Assembly: GCA_000711775.1 (NCBI GenBank)
Contig: ARYC01000025.1
Location: forward strand, 1 to 64,000
Length of the DNA stretch: 64,000 nucleotides
Source: Oxytricha trifallax
Lineage: Eukaryota > Ciliophora > Spirotrichea > Sporadotrichida > Oxytrichidae
Direction of reading: 5' to 3'
The notes beneath the pieces were generated by a model. It made no database searches. It was not told the origin of the DNA and was given only the letters and a program-made list of their open reading frames with translations. The translations under genes and the position numbers were made by a program. Positions 32,500 through 46,185 of this stretch are shown piece by piece (within the stretch, counting starts at the first letter, position 1; each line of letters starts with the position of its first letter).

Positions 32500-34476
32500 A
32501 ATTTACAAATTGACGTCAACTTTATTTTAATGTAATAACAGCATCAGAAACTTTAATGCAAAAATTAAAGTCAATATCCTATTTTTTATCCTTGTATTTA
32601 TGATCTTGTACTATTTTCGTAATCAAGAAGCACATTGTTATAATTGATTTTGTGGTTCTGACTCTCAAAAGAAATAAGTTTATTTCAGATAATTTATAGA
32701 ATTTAAAGGACTAATCCTAAAGCTTGAGAGAATTCTTTTTTTATTTTACATTTTATGTGTGAATATTTTCATCATCGTCATGAACATATCAATCTGAATA
32801 ATTTGAATTTAAATGCTCTGAATATAGTAATACTTCTTTTTTATCATCACACCGTGATATTGAATCAATTATAAGACATAGAATTATTTTGCTATTTTAT
32901 TCATAAAAAATGCAAATTTCCATAAGTTAAAAAGGTAATTTTAATTTTCAAAACCTTGTTTTTCGATATTCGTAAATTCGTTGCTGAATTCCATAGTGTC
33001 CAATGGCGCTGCTTGTTTGTTTGCTTGTCTGCTTTATTCTTAACCTTGGAAACCTGCCTCATGACATACCACTCCAATTAAAGTGTTTTCTCTACCATTA
33101 TACTATAATAATTCTTATTTGTTATTTGAGTCAAAGTATTTATTCATAAATTATACAAATTTAGTTACTTTTCATATGACTGATATTAATTTAAGCCAAT
33201 ATTTTATTATTATCTTCCTAGTCCAAGTCATTCAAGGGTTCAAAATAATTCAAACTATTTCCTTGAACATATTAATTTATTTATTTGCAATTATTTTTTT
33301 ACTTTTTTGGTAATTTGTTTATATTTGTATCTGGTTGAATTTATTGTATAATTCGTACTGTAAAGTTTTTCTGAGTGGAGTTTTATTATTAAAATCATAA
33401 TTATGATTTTTAAACCGTTCATCAATATCCTTTTCGAGTAAGGGATTTTCTATGTTTAAGATAGTCTTTTCAGGCATTAAATAAGTACAGGGGAATTCTT
33501 ACTTACTTCCTGATTATAGGAGTTCTCATCTTATAAACTTATCTAAAATTGTTCTATTTATAAGTCAGAATTTATATAACATATATCAAATATCATTTTG
33601 ATCTGTCTAGTTATGAAGATTACCATAAATAAGTGAAATTGTAATCTACTTGCTTTTAATGGAGCAACATGTTATCGTACATGGCGCTCACTTTGAAAAT
33701 TCTATATTATTTGTTGAGATATCAATTATCTATTAATTTGATCTATTTCCTTAACTCCATCATATTAAGAAATAAATGAGCGATGTAAAGGGTAAAAGTG
33801 GTAAATCGTATTAATTTTCTTATTCAATTACGAAATCATTATTCAATCTCTGATAATCTTTATCTCATAATTTATGATTATTTGGAACTTTATTTATTAA
33901 TTTTGGCTCAAATAATTTGGCCATTGTTCTGATTTCATCATAATCCTCAAAAGCTACCACCTCTGTAATCGATCATTTAGAAATTATCATCATTCACTGC
34001 AGATCTTAAATTAAAAATGAAAGATTTATAGATCTCTTAATTCTAGTATAACTACTTTAGGTTGACTCTGCCATTTAATAATTTTATAATTCAATTGTTT
34101 TAATAAAAGTGAATTATTCAATTTAAAATTATAATTTGTTGATATTTTATAATATATTTTATAACATCTTTTTAAGGGAAAAATAATCCGTGTCAATATT
34201 AATAATTAATATGCAGAAGTTTAATTATAAATATATATATATATATAATTTAATTACAAAATAGAATAGTAAAAACCATAGTTAATTGAAATGAAAGCAA
34301 CTCATCTAAAATACTCTAAAATAAAAAACCAGAAATATAGAACCCTTAAAAGTAACATACAATAATAGTTCCTAAATTGTTGATTAATAAGTAGAAACAA
34401 TAAACCACTTAATTCATCAGTCTTTCCCTATTTAACTTAAATTATAGTAACAATTTAATTGCTGGGAGGTAGCAGT
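32500..34476. other. AT-rich stretch, no firm gene
   Basis: Only weak frames. One from 33003 (MALLVCLLVCFILNLG) looks like a signal peptide, but the minus strand is equally open there. Contains an AT dinucleotide run at 34227-34250. Confidence 0.35.
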
Positions 34477-35290
34477 ATGATGAAGTAGAAAATCTTGAAT
34501 TAAATTGATTAATAAGAATAAATAGTAAATTCATAATCACAAGAGTTTATTGTTGTCAAATAAGAATATTCAATAATCCAAGGAGAAGAAGTTAAATAAA
34601 TCAAATTAGATAGTCCAATTTAGTTACATGTGAGCAATTAAAAGTCAAAGACATTAATTAAAGAGTTTGATGTTGGCATACTCCAAAATAATGACACAAG
34701 TGTAAATGATTAAGCAAAGTAACGAAAGAGTGCACTGATTTATTATAGCAATTATTTCAATTGAAACTTATGTAGTCAACAATTCATTCAGAAAATTGAA
34801 CAAATTCAATCATAACAAGAGATTTATCCAAAATAATTCGATATCAAACTAATCAAAATAGCATTTTTTAGATGAAATTAATAAGAATCAAAATGCTCAA
34901 TAAAAACGAAAAGTGTTAGAATCGCTCAAAGAAATGGGGGTGGAATAATACTTAGATTTATTAAGAAATAGTAGTCATTAAATTGACCAATTGTAGGCCA
35001 TGAGCAATAATCATCATAGAATTAGTTCATAATAAATGATTCATAATAATATATAAGCCTTCAATGCTCAAGCTCAGAAGTTAAACATAAACTTATTCAA
35101 AATTGTATATTAGTTATAACATTAATCAATTGTTTTAAATGATTGTGCTGTTTAGAAGTTAGATAAGCCTGCTCTAAAAAAGAGATTCTAGTGGAACAAT
35201 CCTTCAGTTGGAAACAGACCTATTTCAATTTCCAATCACCTAGATTTTAGTTTTTTTTAGTAAATCAACCTTAAACCATACAAGAATCTC
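34477..35290 (+). CDS. Asn/Gln/Lys-rich protein piece, unknown function
   Basis: Opens MMKQKILNQIDQQEQIVNSQ at 34477, then after a 1-nt shift near 34758 continues SIETYVVNNSFRKLNKF, VLESLKEMGVEQYLDLLRN, KKRFQWNNPSVGNRPISIS. It remains open beyond 35290, but composition becomes plain AT-rich, so the 3' limit is uncertain. Probably a macronuclear-destined piece. Confidence 0.45.
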
Positions 35291-36180
35291 AAACTTGATT
35301 ATTAAAATTTTTGATTCATAATCTTTTGACACCATAAATGCTTTTTGAGAATTGGTAAGAATCTCAAAAAAATAGGTAATTTTATAAATTAATCAAGCAA
35401 GAATAAATCATAAATCAATAAATTACTAAGTTGTTAAAATAAAATTCATTGTTTAGGTATGAATAAATTATTATAAAATTAAAAAATATTCTTCTAATCT
35501 CTATATTTTAAAATTAAAACTAAAACCTCAAACAATTATATTTTCTAAATCAATTAAGTTAAAATAAATAATAAAAATATTATCTTTTTCTTATTTTAAT
35601 TAATAAAGGAATAAACTATAGCTGATACAGTAGAAAAGTTTGGACATTTATACACTCTGTTTGTATAAGTTATTAAATTATTATTAATTAATAATTAAGC
35701 CCTTAACTTTAAAGTAAAGCATATTAATATAGAATGATATGAAATTTATTAATTTAGATAAATAATAATTAAAAACCAATAGTTATTTATTCTTAAACGA
35801 TAATTCATTTACTTCCATAAACTAAAAAAAAATATTAGTAAACTTGAACTTATACAATTAACTAAGTATAATAAAAAGCATTAAAATTATTCCAAAAATG
35901 TAAGGCAGTCGAGTAATAGTGGGCAATTTTTCTGGATTGCCTTAAAATTTTTATATTCAAATTTATTGAATTGTGATATAATTATAATAATTACAAAATT
36001 TATAACTACATTTTACTGTATTAATTCTAATAATTAATTGTAGATTTAAAATTTTTACCATATTCACAGACAAGCCTGCTTCTCTAATGTCCGTGACAAA
36101 GAAAAGAGGGAGATATTTTTTAGTACAATCCAAGAATAAAGGGAGTAGGTCAACATACACATGATGTGAGATTGGAATTA
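35291..36180. other. AT-rich spacer, possibly IES
   Basis: No gene supported. Frames on the minus strand (VDLLPLFLDCTKKYLPLFFV) are open but overlap the more plausible plus-strand start at 36181. Confidence 0.3.
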
Positions 36181-36279
36181 ATGAGTGAATTTAGCTAAAT
36201 GCCATAAAAAGAAGAGGAACCAAAGAACAAAATTGAAACTGAGGAAGAGGTTTAAGACTAAATTACTAAAAAATGTTGA
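36181..36279 (+). CDS. Possible first gene piece (acidic N-terminus)
   Basis: MSEFSQMPQKEEEPKNKIET followed by EEEVQDQITKKC and TGA at 36277. Charged composition unlike the surroundings suggests a true N-terminal exon that continues elsewhere after an IES or intron. Confidence 0.3.
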
Positions 36280-37049
36280 AGAGTAAGAAGTTCAAACTTT
36301 TGGAAAATACAATCATGATTGATCTGTAGTAAAAAAAGAAAAACTTTTTCCAATTTGAAATTGCTAATATTATATCATGACTTAAGTTGTCTTTTTACTT
36401 TTTTACTTAAAACAATCTTGTATTATAATATAAGCTTCTTAGACCATTATTCACATCTTTTCTATTCAAAGACTATAACAAAAATCTCTAATCCATGAAA
36501 CATAATAAAACTTAAATGAGTCAAAGAAAACAGATCCTTAATTAATTAAATTCTGAGAGACACGAGCTTCTCTCTCTGATATTAAACCAAAAGTTTATGT
36601 AGAGGTGTCTTTTGCCATGAAGATTAGATCTTAATAAAACCTGGCTACCATTACGAAAATATTCAATCAACAAAGTTCTTAAGACATTAAAACATACCTC
36701 TATACTTTAGTAATTAAATCTTAAAATTAGTTTCTTTTTAAATTATAATATCAAAATGTATAAAAATTATATTCTATACATTATTTAATCTCCCTTAAAT
36801 ACCTCAAATAAATTTAGGTTTTTAAAAATCAGTAATGATAAACTAGTATCAATATGAAATTAAAGATTCAGAAGACCACTGGGTAAATTCCCTCGTAGTG
36901 AAAATAATTAATTACGCTCAAGAAAATCATAATAAAATTAAGTAAGAAAGAAAAGCTTAATTTTTGACTAATTAATTTAAGAATAGAACTTTTTAGTATA
37001 TTGATAATAGGAAATGGCTTGAAAATTATAAGAACTGGTGTTTTAAAAT
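36280..37049. other. AT-rich region with short coding-like patches
   Basis: Plus-strand patches DIKPKVYVEVSFAMKIRSQQ (from 36579) and EIKDSEDHWVNSLVVKI (from 36856) could be gene pieces. Borders cannot be set. Confidence 0.25.
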
Positions 37050-37600
37050 CAAAACCCCAAAACCCCTAAAGTTGTTTGATTAAATTTTTGAATGATAAAA
37101 GGCTGCAATTAACGCATACTTTATTAGGGTTTTATTAGGGTTTATGAAGAGCTTTAATGTTTGAATATTAGTAATTTAAGTGAGTAAACGAATTTTTTCA
37201 AAAAGTTTCATACAAATATTAGCTTATATTCATGAGTGGTTCTTTAAATTTTATTTTTCTAAGTTAACGTTTTATTTTATCTATTGCAATTTAATTAAAT
37301 GTATTTGGCTTGATTATAGTTATGCAATCGCTTTTTGACCTAACGAAATCTATTAACTATCTAAGTGTTGCTTAATTTATTCAATTTTCCTTACCCTATA
37401 TTATTATTATTGCTATCATCCAGATATCATATACAATATCTCTGTCTCTCCATTCTTCTCTTTCCGGGAAATAATTTGGAGTGCCGTACTGATTTACTAA
37501 TTCAGATGCTTACACAAAATAAAAATTAAAGAAATCTTCATATTTAAGAAATCAATAAATTAAAAGTATTAGAACCTTTCGTTATCATGATCATTCTATT
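37050..37600. mobile_element. TBE: Left-end fragment of a TBE (same subfamily as 18204)
   Basis: Starts with the full telomeric block C A4 C4 A4 C4 after AAT, then follows 18204-18780 with many differences (TAAAGTTGTTTGATT, TTTATTAGGGTTTATGAAGA, the C-terminal part of the 57-kDa gene). Similarity fades near 37600 and no right end is present, so it is an old truncated copy. Confidence 0.82.
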
Positions 37601-39138
37601 AATTTTCAGTAATTGTACTTAAATATAAGAATTTTTATTATAAAAAAAACGAACAGATGTCACCATGCTAGATCCAATCGCCTTTATCCAGTATAGTCGA
37701 CTTCAAGTACTATTACAAATAAATTCTGCAGCTTATTAGTGCGCTGCCATGACTGCAATCTCTTGTTGTTAGTATTCAAAAGAAGCCTTGAAAGTTGAGT
37801 CAAAGTATTATTATTAAAGCCAGAAGGTCATATTGTTTTATACAAGAAGTTGCAGCCATCTTCACTTTGGGTTTCTTTCAGTGGCACATTGAATAGTTTG
37901 ATTTATTGCTTGTGAGACTAAATATATTGAAGTCTTAGTTCAGCTCTTTTACTCCCACCATAATTAATTATATAAGTTCAGTTAATGGCTTAGTATAAAT
38001 CCAGAATAATTCAATAAATTGCTGATTAATTAAATGTATCTATAACAATGACTTATTCATACCCAAAGTACCTCAATTTTATTTTATAGGAAATCGAGAA
38101 AATTTTGTGGGAATAAGCAAAAAAGGTCAGATCAAAAAGTTAGATGAAACAAATATGCTGACTCACCTGGATGTATAGTTTTTTTATATTAAACTTGCAA
38201 TATTTTCTAATAACTTTAAATCAAATCAATTATTTAATTCTCTTTTTGGAAATCAACAATATTTCGAGACAGAGTGAAGTTTAATCACAATTAATTTTAT
38301 TAAAAATTATATAATACAAATACTTTGATAGCCCCCACCCTATAAATACTCAATATAAATTATCCGATTAAATATTTTCCTTTAATGCTTATTTAATTTT
38401 TACGTAATTTTTTAAATCTGAAATATTTAAAAATTAAATAAATTGATTTTATTTGTTTGATAAATAAAAATACAATAATGAATGATAAGTCTGAATAATA
38501 TATATAATATAAGCTCGTTTAAATTATAGTCGTTAGAATCTAATTAATATAATAATATAATAAATAAGTTAGTAATATGGAGCATGACCTAAATAATTTA
38601 TTTTTAAATTATGCTTATTTATTTTATTTTAATAAAATTCAATAAACTAAGCCTCAATATCAGAACAAATAAGTCATAATAATAAGCATTAATACAATAC
38701 TCTAGATAACTAGTCCTATAAAATGCGTGAATCTGCTAATATAAATGCAATTAATAAAAATGAGTATAGCAAATATACTTAATAAAACGTATTTTATACT
38801 TATAAGTATTAATTGAATAGATGAAATTTACCAAGTGTTTTAATAATTTATATAAAAGAATTTAAATGAAGAGTGCGGCTTATAGTAAATAATAAAAAGA
38901 GATTCTCGCTATTCAGTAAAAACTAGTTACAAATGTTTCAATTCAATATCCCTGAATTCGGGCTTATCTCTTTATAATTTAATTAAAATTAAACTTTATA
39001 CTAATTAAAAAATACATGTCCTCGAAGATTGATATTCCAATTTAATTAAAAAGATATTTAATGCAGTATTTACCAAAGTATTAGTTATCCACTATCCTTT
39101 CGATCATTTTAATTATAACTATTTTTTATACATATTTA
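37601..39138. other. AT-rich region with one coding-like patch
   Basis: 37653-37895 is less AT-rich and open on both strands: plus RTDVTMLDPIAFIQYSRLQ, minus PSGFNNNTLTQLSRLLLNTN ending LDLAW and TGA. The minus reading looks more natural, but neither is firm. The rest is AT-rich without a gene. Confidence 0.3.
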
Positions 39139-39339
39139 TCATTCGCCTTAAGACCACCTGATTAGAGTCAGTCTGTCCATAAAGAGCTTGTGTTTTTAAT
39201 TTGATATTTAACGGTTATCGTCACGTCTTAAATATTATACAGGCAATATCTACAACACTCGCCCAGTAGATATATTAACCTTAAAGGCCTTTTTGTTGGA
39301 ATCTTCGCGGCGTCTTATGTTACGCGAGTATAAAGACAT
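39139..39339 (-). CDS. Small ORF, possible 5' gene piece
   Basis: MSLYSRNIRRREDSNKKAFK then VNISTGRVLQILPVQYL..., 66 codons to TGA 39139. Distinctly higher GC than its surroundings (GACGCCGCGAAG), as expected of a coding piece in AT-rich spacer. Not recognised. Confidence 0.4.
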
Positions 39340-40689
39340 AAATGGCAGAGATAATTACAAAAAACTTTTTATAAATTTATTTTATTTAGTATTAATTGAA
39401 ATAATTTCATTATAAAAACATTTAAAAGAGCAAGTCAACTTAATAGCAAATGATTATACTCTAAAACAAGAATTTACCATAATAGTGAAGTATCTCATAT
39501 TGCATATTCTATCAAAGACTATAATATGTTTTATTGAATTTTACACTTTAAGAAATCTTTTACATTAATAAATTCTAACTAAAATGTATTTACTTCTACA
39601 TTTAATTATTAATCAAATTTCCATTTATTTATTTTTAGCAATTGTAAACACAATATGAAATGGGTCTGTAATAAACCTTAAAAAGTTATTAAATTCATTA
39701 TTACATATTTTCAGATTTTAATATACATAAAAATATAAATGCGTATCATAAGATAAAAAATAAATTGGATAATATATTTTACGTGTTTCTTAGGGGCCCT
39801 TAATAGAATGAAAATTAGTATGAACAAACTATTGAATTAAACTAGTAAGACCTGGACTAAGTAAATTTCCAAATTTAATAGACCTATTCTAGTTTATGCT
39901 GGATGTCTATTGACTTAAATTTCTTATATCAAGCTTAAAAGATAATCATCAAATATGAGAATGAAAGTTTGAATAAACATATTCAGCAATAAATATCCTA
40001 AAGCAAATTTAATAGTAAAACAGATTTAATTTTTATTAAGTAATTAAACTTTGATGAATGGTCTAGTTATTCTTTTAAAGAAAAGTCAATTTTTATTTAT
40101 TGACAATTTACAGAATGCACTTTATCTCCTTCTTATTTAAGATTGTTGTATAGAAGCAAACGTTAAGTTACAAGCTAATATAACTTTAATCAAAAGTTAC
40201 TAAATTAAGTAATAATGATACCTATTATAACTTCAAGAACTAATGAATAAGTTATCCCTAGTTATTGAATAAAATTTCATGATTGTATTTAGAATGAAGC
40301 AATTTATTTTCAAGAAAGTTTATAATAAAAAGAGCATGAAAAGCTAAAGCTAGTAATATAATATATAGGATTATAGAGATAAAAAAAGAACTGAAGCTGT
40401 TGTAACAACTTATTCCATATAAGAAGGATTATTAAATTTGATGATAACCGAGAATATAATAAAAAAATGAAATCATTAAAATCATTTAAGAATTAGAATT
40501 AAAAACCAAATCTAAGATTTGCAATATTTTTTGATAATTTAAGGATTCATAATTCAATTGAAGTCAAATAATATTATCTGCAACAAAATATACCATTACT
40601 ATATAATTTGCCATGTTGCCATAATATAATCCAATCGGAAAAGTCTGGGGATTTATTAAGTAAAGTTATATAAAATTAATATTAAGGGA
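39340..40689. other. AT-rich spacer, nothing recognised
   Basis: No frame with coding character and no repeat structure noticed. Confidence 0.4.
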
Positions 40690-41476
40690 GGGGGTCTAAG
40701 TCGGTGCAAAAAATTTTTCAAAATCCCAAGTCGGTGCTAAATTTTTTTCTCAAAAACATCAAAATCCCTAAGTCGGTGCATGATCAATTTTTGATATATT
40801 TTATCATCCTACCCCACATAAAAGTATCATTATTAACTAAAATTTATATCTCAGCTTCTGAATCGAACTCCTTCATTAAATTTCGATCATAGTACACTTA
40901 TAATTTTATTACAATAATATTTTTTCTCTGTGACAGATAATTGTTTAATAAAATAAAAAAATATTATATCATATTTTAATATTTAATTAGTCAGTATTCA
41001 ACAAAATTGGGGATTTAGAACATCATAATTATTCGCTAAATTTAATGATGTCTGGCCTTATTATAAAAACTATTGACTCAATTAATTGCCTTTTTTTAAT
41101 ACACAAATCAATATGAACCAATTTTTTGATTCCAGACATCATTAAATTTAGCGAATAATTATGATGCTCTTAATCCCCAATTTTGTTGCATACGACTAAT
41201 TATTAATTAAAATATGAAATAGTATTTTTTTATTTTACTTAAACAAATATCTATCACAGAGAAAAAATATTTTTGTAATAAAATTATAAGTGTCCTATGA
41301 TAGAAATTTAATGAAGGAGTTCGATTTAGAAGCTGAGATATAAATTTTAGCTAATAATGATAATTTTTATGTGGGTAGGATGATAAAATATAACAATAAT
41401 GCCAAAAATTGATCATGCACCGACTTAGGGATTTTGATGTTTTTGAGAAAATCTTTTTGCACCGACTTAGACCCCC
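40690..41476. mobile_element. 787-bp foldback relative of the Merlin element
   Basis: Ends GGGGGTCTAAGTCGGTGCA and its complement, with iterated AAGTCGGTGC words (three at the left, two at the right), like the Merlin ends but with GTGC for GTACC. The arms are almost complementary over about 390 bp, so it is a foldback MITE without transposase. The centre (AACTATTGACTCAATTAATTG) resembles the core of the 2669 MITE family. A target duplication is not evident. Confidence 0.8.
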
Positions 41477-42602
41477 TCCCCAATTAAGATAGTTGCTTAA
41501 TGATTAAAAATTTGATAGCTTTAATCTTATAATATAATTGGTAAACTTATAAAAAAATATGAGAGCATTAAAAGAATTGCATAAAGTGGAGAAATTTGCT
41601 TACTAATACTTTTTATTCAAAATTATTATTTCATTTTAAACCTAAGCTCTGAACTTTATGACCTGTTATTTTATGATTATTAATAATCCACTATTAATTC
41701 TTTATTTTCTTCATCGTTATTTTGTTATTTTCCATGATGGGTATAATTTAGTTTTCTTTCCCGAGTCCAAGATATCTCCCTTTAAAATAGTCCTTAATTT
41801 ATGAAATTTTTATACTTTCATTTATCCATATAGAATCCTATCTTCCATTTAAAAAAATGAGCGCCCCTTTTTTCTAAAATATTAAATTATGATTAATTCT
41901 TAGAGATATTAGACCTATTCTGCTGAAGCTAAAATTGCTTAATTATGATTTTTTCTTAGTCTCTCCATGCCTAACTCTGAGATCCTCTTTTACCATATGT
42001 TTTAAATCATTTTCTCTGAGTTTACTCATAATGCCAAGTATTTTCTGATTTTTCAGCCCTTTATACCAGTATCCGGCAAATATTTTATAAATTCGGGGTC
42101 TTCATTCACAAATTCAAGTACATTTTTGTTTACAATTAAGGATACTTTGGTACCTCAATATTCTTATTTTAATTATTTATCAATTAGTAAAATTACTCAC
42201 ATTTGTCAAAGAATGAGTAAATAATAAAAAAAAATTATAATACTTGTGTTTCATTAGTAATTAAAAATAGTTAAGCTAGCAATAAACATATCATGAAATA
42301 AAGTAAAAGAATCATTTGTGAACAAACATTTTCAATAAACATTTTTCCAACTTAAACATAACAATTTAAAAATTTTAAATTAGAATATAAACCAATTAAA
42401 ATGCTTGTAATGAAGATAAGTATTATTATTGGATTATAAATACATAAAAATAAATTTTACTGAAAATATATAAAAAGAAGATGATTTTAGTTAAAAACTT
42501 AGTTTATTTTAAATATGAGAATATCTAATAAATAAATTTTGATTTATCTCGTAGATTTAAATATTCTTAGAAACAATAATTATAATTAATCAAGATTCTT
42601 GA
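41477..42602. other. AT-rich spacer, no gene supported
   Basis: No convincing frame on either strand. Confidence 0.4.
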
Positions 42603-42778
42603 TTATTATCAAAATAGATTTAAAATGGGAAATTACAAAAATAAAATTAAAAATTAAATTAAATATGGAATTTTAGTATTTTTTGATTTTTATAGTATCG
42701 TTTTAACTGATATTGATTTGAATTTGATATATTTTAACAGCCAATAATTTGACTCATCGATAAATCAAATTAGATTTA

Positions 42779-43262
42779 TCATATCTTAACTGTAGACCCT
42801 TTAAATTTAACTTTTAAAATTTTTAACTCCTGATAAATTAATATCTCTCTATACAAAATAGCTATGAAAAAATTTTAAAAGTGTAAGATGTAGAGAAATA
42901 TTTAACGACTAACTTTCATTCTTATAGTATTCACAAAATATTTCCCCCCATCAAGATAAATCGATTTTAAATATTTCTTTGCCTCAAACTTCTTCCTTTC
43001 TTATCTCTTCAACCAAATTACTTGAGGACTTGGTCTAAATAAGTTTTTTGTGCATTTAATCAAGATCTACATTTTATCTTCTTTGAGTCTTTCATTAGGA
43101 AATTCATACTCATTTTTATTGTTAGAATACACGAAATCATATGAATTTTCTTTTTGACTTATACTAAAATCGAAATAACTCTCTGAGTGATTTTTTTCAT
43201 TGAATTATGAGTAGGATGGAACATGTAGCTTATGTTTTGATCTACATTATTTATTTTAGAGT
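42779..43262 (-). CDS. Outward ORF in the left palindrome arm
   Basis: About 160 codons without TGA: NEKNHSESYFDFSISQKENS, YSNNKNEYEFPNERLKEDK, VIWLKRQERKKFEAKKYLKS, stop at 42779. Charged, protein-like composition. No in-frame ATG at the start, so a spliced or pieced 5' end is likely. Intact in both arms despite differences between them. Function unknown. Confidence 0.45.
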
Positions 43263-43326
43263 CAAGTCGTGAAAAAAATTGCTGCATGAGATAATTTCAT
43301 TTCTTTGCAGTTACTCGACCAAATTT

Positions 43327-43356
43327 TGATGTTTGTTACATTGTAACAAACATCAC
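43327..43356. promoter_or_regulatory. Back-to-back pair of the 14-bp motif, left arm
   Basis: TGATGTTTGTTACA and TGTAACAAACATCA separated by one base, between two divergently read ORFs (42779-43262 and 43368-43544). Such placing would suit a two-way promoter. Confidence 0.5.
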
Positions 43357-43367
43357 CTCTAAGTCAA

Positions 43368-43544
43368 ATGAAAACAATTCTAAAATGGACACAAACTCCT
43401 GACACAATTCCAAAGGCAGGGTTCAGACCTCATCGCTTATCTATCACTTTGAACGAAGATATACTCCCTTTTCCATCGCTGTAAAACTTTTTGATTATGA
43501 GGGGGTCCGAAAAAGAGAATTTCAGGGTTTTCTCTCTTGGGTGA
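43368..43544 (+). CDS. Small inward ORF in the left arm
   Basis: 58 codons: MKTILKWTQTPDTIPKAGFR, SITLNEDILPFPSLQNFL, then MRGSEKENFRVFSLG and TGA. Begins 12 bp after the motif pair. Product unknown; may be a fragment. Confidence 0.35.
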
Positions 43545-44749
43545 AGAGATATTCAAAAATTTAGAATTATTTTTTTATAGACAATTCTGTAAGCTAAGTA
43601 GAATATTTTATATGGAAATTTATAGACATTAGATTAGAGTTATTGAAGTCAAAAGTCAAAGCATCGAAACTTCACTTTTCCCTCAATAACTTCCTTCAGT
43701 GTGAGATTCATGGAAGATGAGTAAGATAGAAGTTGTAGCCCATACCCTAAGCTATCGAATGGTGCATATATTCCAATACAAATTCCTTTAGGATACAGAG
43801 ATAAATTGAAAATATGGTCCAAAATTTTCGAAAATGTTTAGATATATTGAAATCGATTTTTCTACCTTGGCAAATTAGATGATGAAAAACTCAAATCATA
43901 TCTTAAGCAGATTATCTCATGAAGAACATTTCTTCTCCTATAGTCAAACCAGTAGCTAATTACATTATAGAGATAAATCGAAAATAAATCTGAAATGTAA
44001 ATAAAGTGTGAAAACTTAAATGTAACAAACACCACTCATATAAATTCTTGAGGCAACAAATTTAAGATTTTTATGAAGAAAATATTATAAACTATCATTT
44101 ATCATCTATAAGTTTTTCAATATCATTTCACTGAGCAGAGAAAACCCCTAAACTCCTATTGATAATTTTCGGAAAATAAAATTTTTGAATTTGAGTTTTA
44201 AAAAATCCGAAAATTATCAATAGGAGTTTCGGGGTTTTCTCTGCTCAGTGAAATGATATTGAAAAACTTATAGATGATAAATGATAGTTTATAATATTTT
44301 CTTCATAAAAATCTTAAATTTGTTGCCTCAAGAATTTATATGAGTGGTGTTTGTTACATTTAAGTTTTCACACTTTATTTACATTTCAGATTTATTTTCG
44401 ATTTATCTCTATAATGTAATTAGCTACTGGTTTGACTATAGGAGAAGAAATGTTCTTCATGAGATAATCTGCTTAAGATATGATTTGAGTTTTTCATCAT
44501 CTAATTTGCCAAGGTAGAAAAATCGATTTCAATATATCTAAACATTTTCGAAAATTTTGGACCATATTTTCAATTTATCTCTGTATCCTAAATGAATTTG
44601 TACTGGAATCAAAACCCCAAAACCCCTTAGTGAGGTTTATAAGTGCTTTGATTTGTAGGGTATAGTTGGGGTCTTATTGGGGTTAGTAGAGAAAACGCAA
44701 GTTTTATGTGAATTTAATGAATATTTAATGAGTATTAATGTGCTTAATT

Positions 44750-46185
44750 CAAACAAATTTTATCTGCTTATCTTTGTGGTATCTCTTGAACTTAGCTCTC
44801 TTTAATGTTTCAAGTATATCTTCTAATGATGATCTTGGATATGCTGGAGCTCTTACTATGATCATCTCAACCATTTTCTTAATCTAAGTGCATACATCTT
44901 CTTGCTTTATATGTTTAACAGCCATGCTTATTGATTACTTTTCTTGCTTTGTTCCGAAGTACGACATACTTTCCATATCGCACTCTAAAATAATTGCTGC
45001 TACCGCCCAGACATCCCACTAAACAGAGCCATTAGTCCACTTCTCTCTTATTGGGAAGTGCCTAGCACTTTAGCTAAAGTCACTATTTCTTACCTTATTG
45101 CTCTATTGAAATCAATGACTACTATTTCGAAAGGACAGAGATTTAGCATTACATTTTCTGGCTTCAAATCTCTATGAACATACCCTAGATCATGCAGCTC
45201 TTTCACACCCTTGATCATTTCCGTGAGTATCTCATTCAAGTCATCTGGGTATCTATTATGGTAGAGATAATCTCTTAGAGTCATTTCAAATTTCTTAAGT
45301 CGTAGTGCAATAAAACCATGTCCAAGAATAACTCCATCGAGTTTAAGCAAGTTCTTGCATTACCTTTTATTAGCCTCTCTTAGTATTATGTATTCATTGG
45401 CAAACTCATTTTTATACTGCTCGTTCCTAATAAGATATTTGAAAGGATATACTTTATAAGCATACTCATCAACTACTATGAGTTTTGCCTTGTTAGGCAC
45501 ATCAATATGTAAATAGTTGTCAATGCAAAAACTGAGATCTACTGCATTTAATGCAGGTATATACATAGCTCTCTCTTACAAGCATGCTATATATAATTCA
45601 TTAGCTGGTTGGTTCATTGACTTAAAACGTTTCTGCTTCTTAAGTCTCTCTTCCTGCTCTCTTTAAGACTCTATAGTATTGGACTTTCTCTTGGCTGGTT
45701 TAAGTTTTTATGTTTCTTTATCTTGCATTAAAAACTCACTTAAATGATGTTTTTGCATGTGTCTTTTAACTTTAGCTGAGTGAGTGTAAGATCATGCAAG
45801 TCGTGCACTAATACCTGCCATCGACCTTTTCGTGCTTAAAATATATCTTAGCTCTCCCAGAGAGCATCTCTTTGATGTGCCTCTTCAAGCTCGAATCAGT
45901 TGAGAAGAAATTTTAGCATTCATCACATTAGAATTCTTTAATCTTTTCTAGTGGGAGATGTTCTTTTAACTCCTCAACATCTTCGATTAGCGTTTAAATA
46001 CTTATCTCTGCTCTCTGCTTCCTGATATTTATTTCTAGAACAAACACCTCTGATTCAAACTCAAGAGCTTTAAGCTCTGGCTCCTTTTCAATGTATATGA
46101 TCTCTGGCTTCTTAGTTTATCCAAAGTTTAGCTAAGATTATCCACTGCCAAGAGAGACTGCTTTGCGATTTAAGTTAGCCGCCAT
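44750..46185 (-). pseudogene. TBE 57-kDa zinc-finger/kinase-like gene, frameshifted
   Basis: Starts MAANLNRKAVSLGS at 46185. First finger CDECQNFFSTDSSLKRHIKE (the second His position is not typical). The second finger begins CTTC and continues, after a 1-nt shift near 45795, as SYTHSAKVKRHMQKHH. Kinase-like part: ALRLKKFEMTLRDYL, GYVHRDLKPENVMLN, VVIDFNRAIR, with HRD intact and DFG replaced by DFN as in the other TBE copies. Further frame changes near 45358 and downstream. C-terminal limit approximate. Confidence 0.82.

Noticed and set aside
34227-34250. AT dinucleotide run as a functional element
   Set aside because: Simple low-complexity tract in AT-rich spacer.
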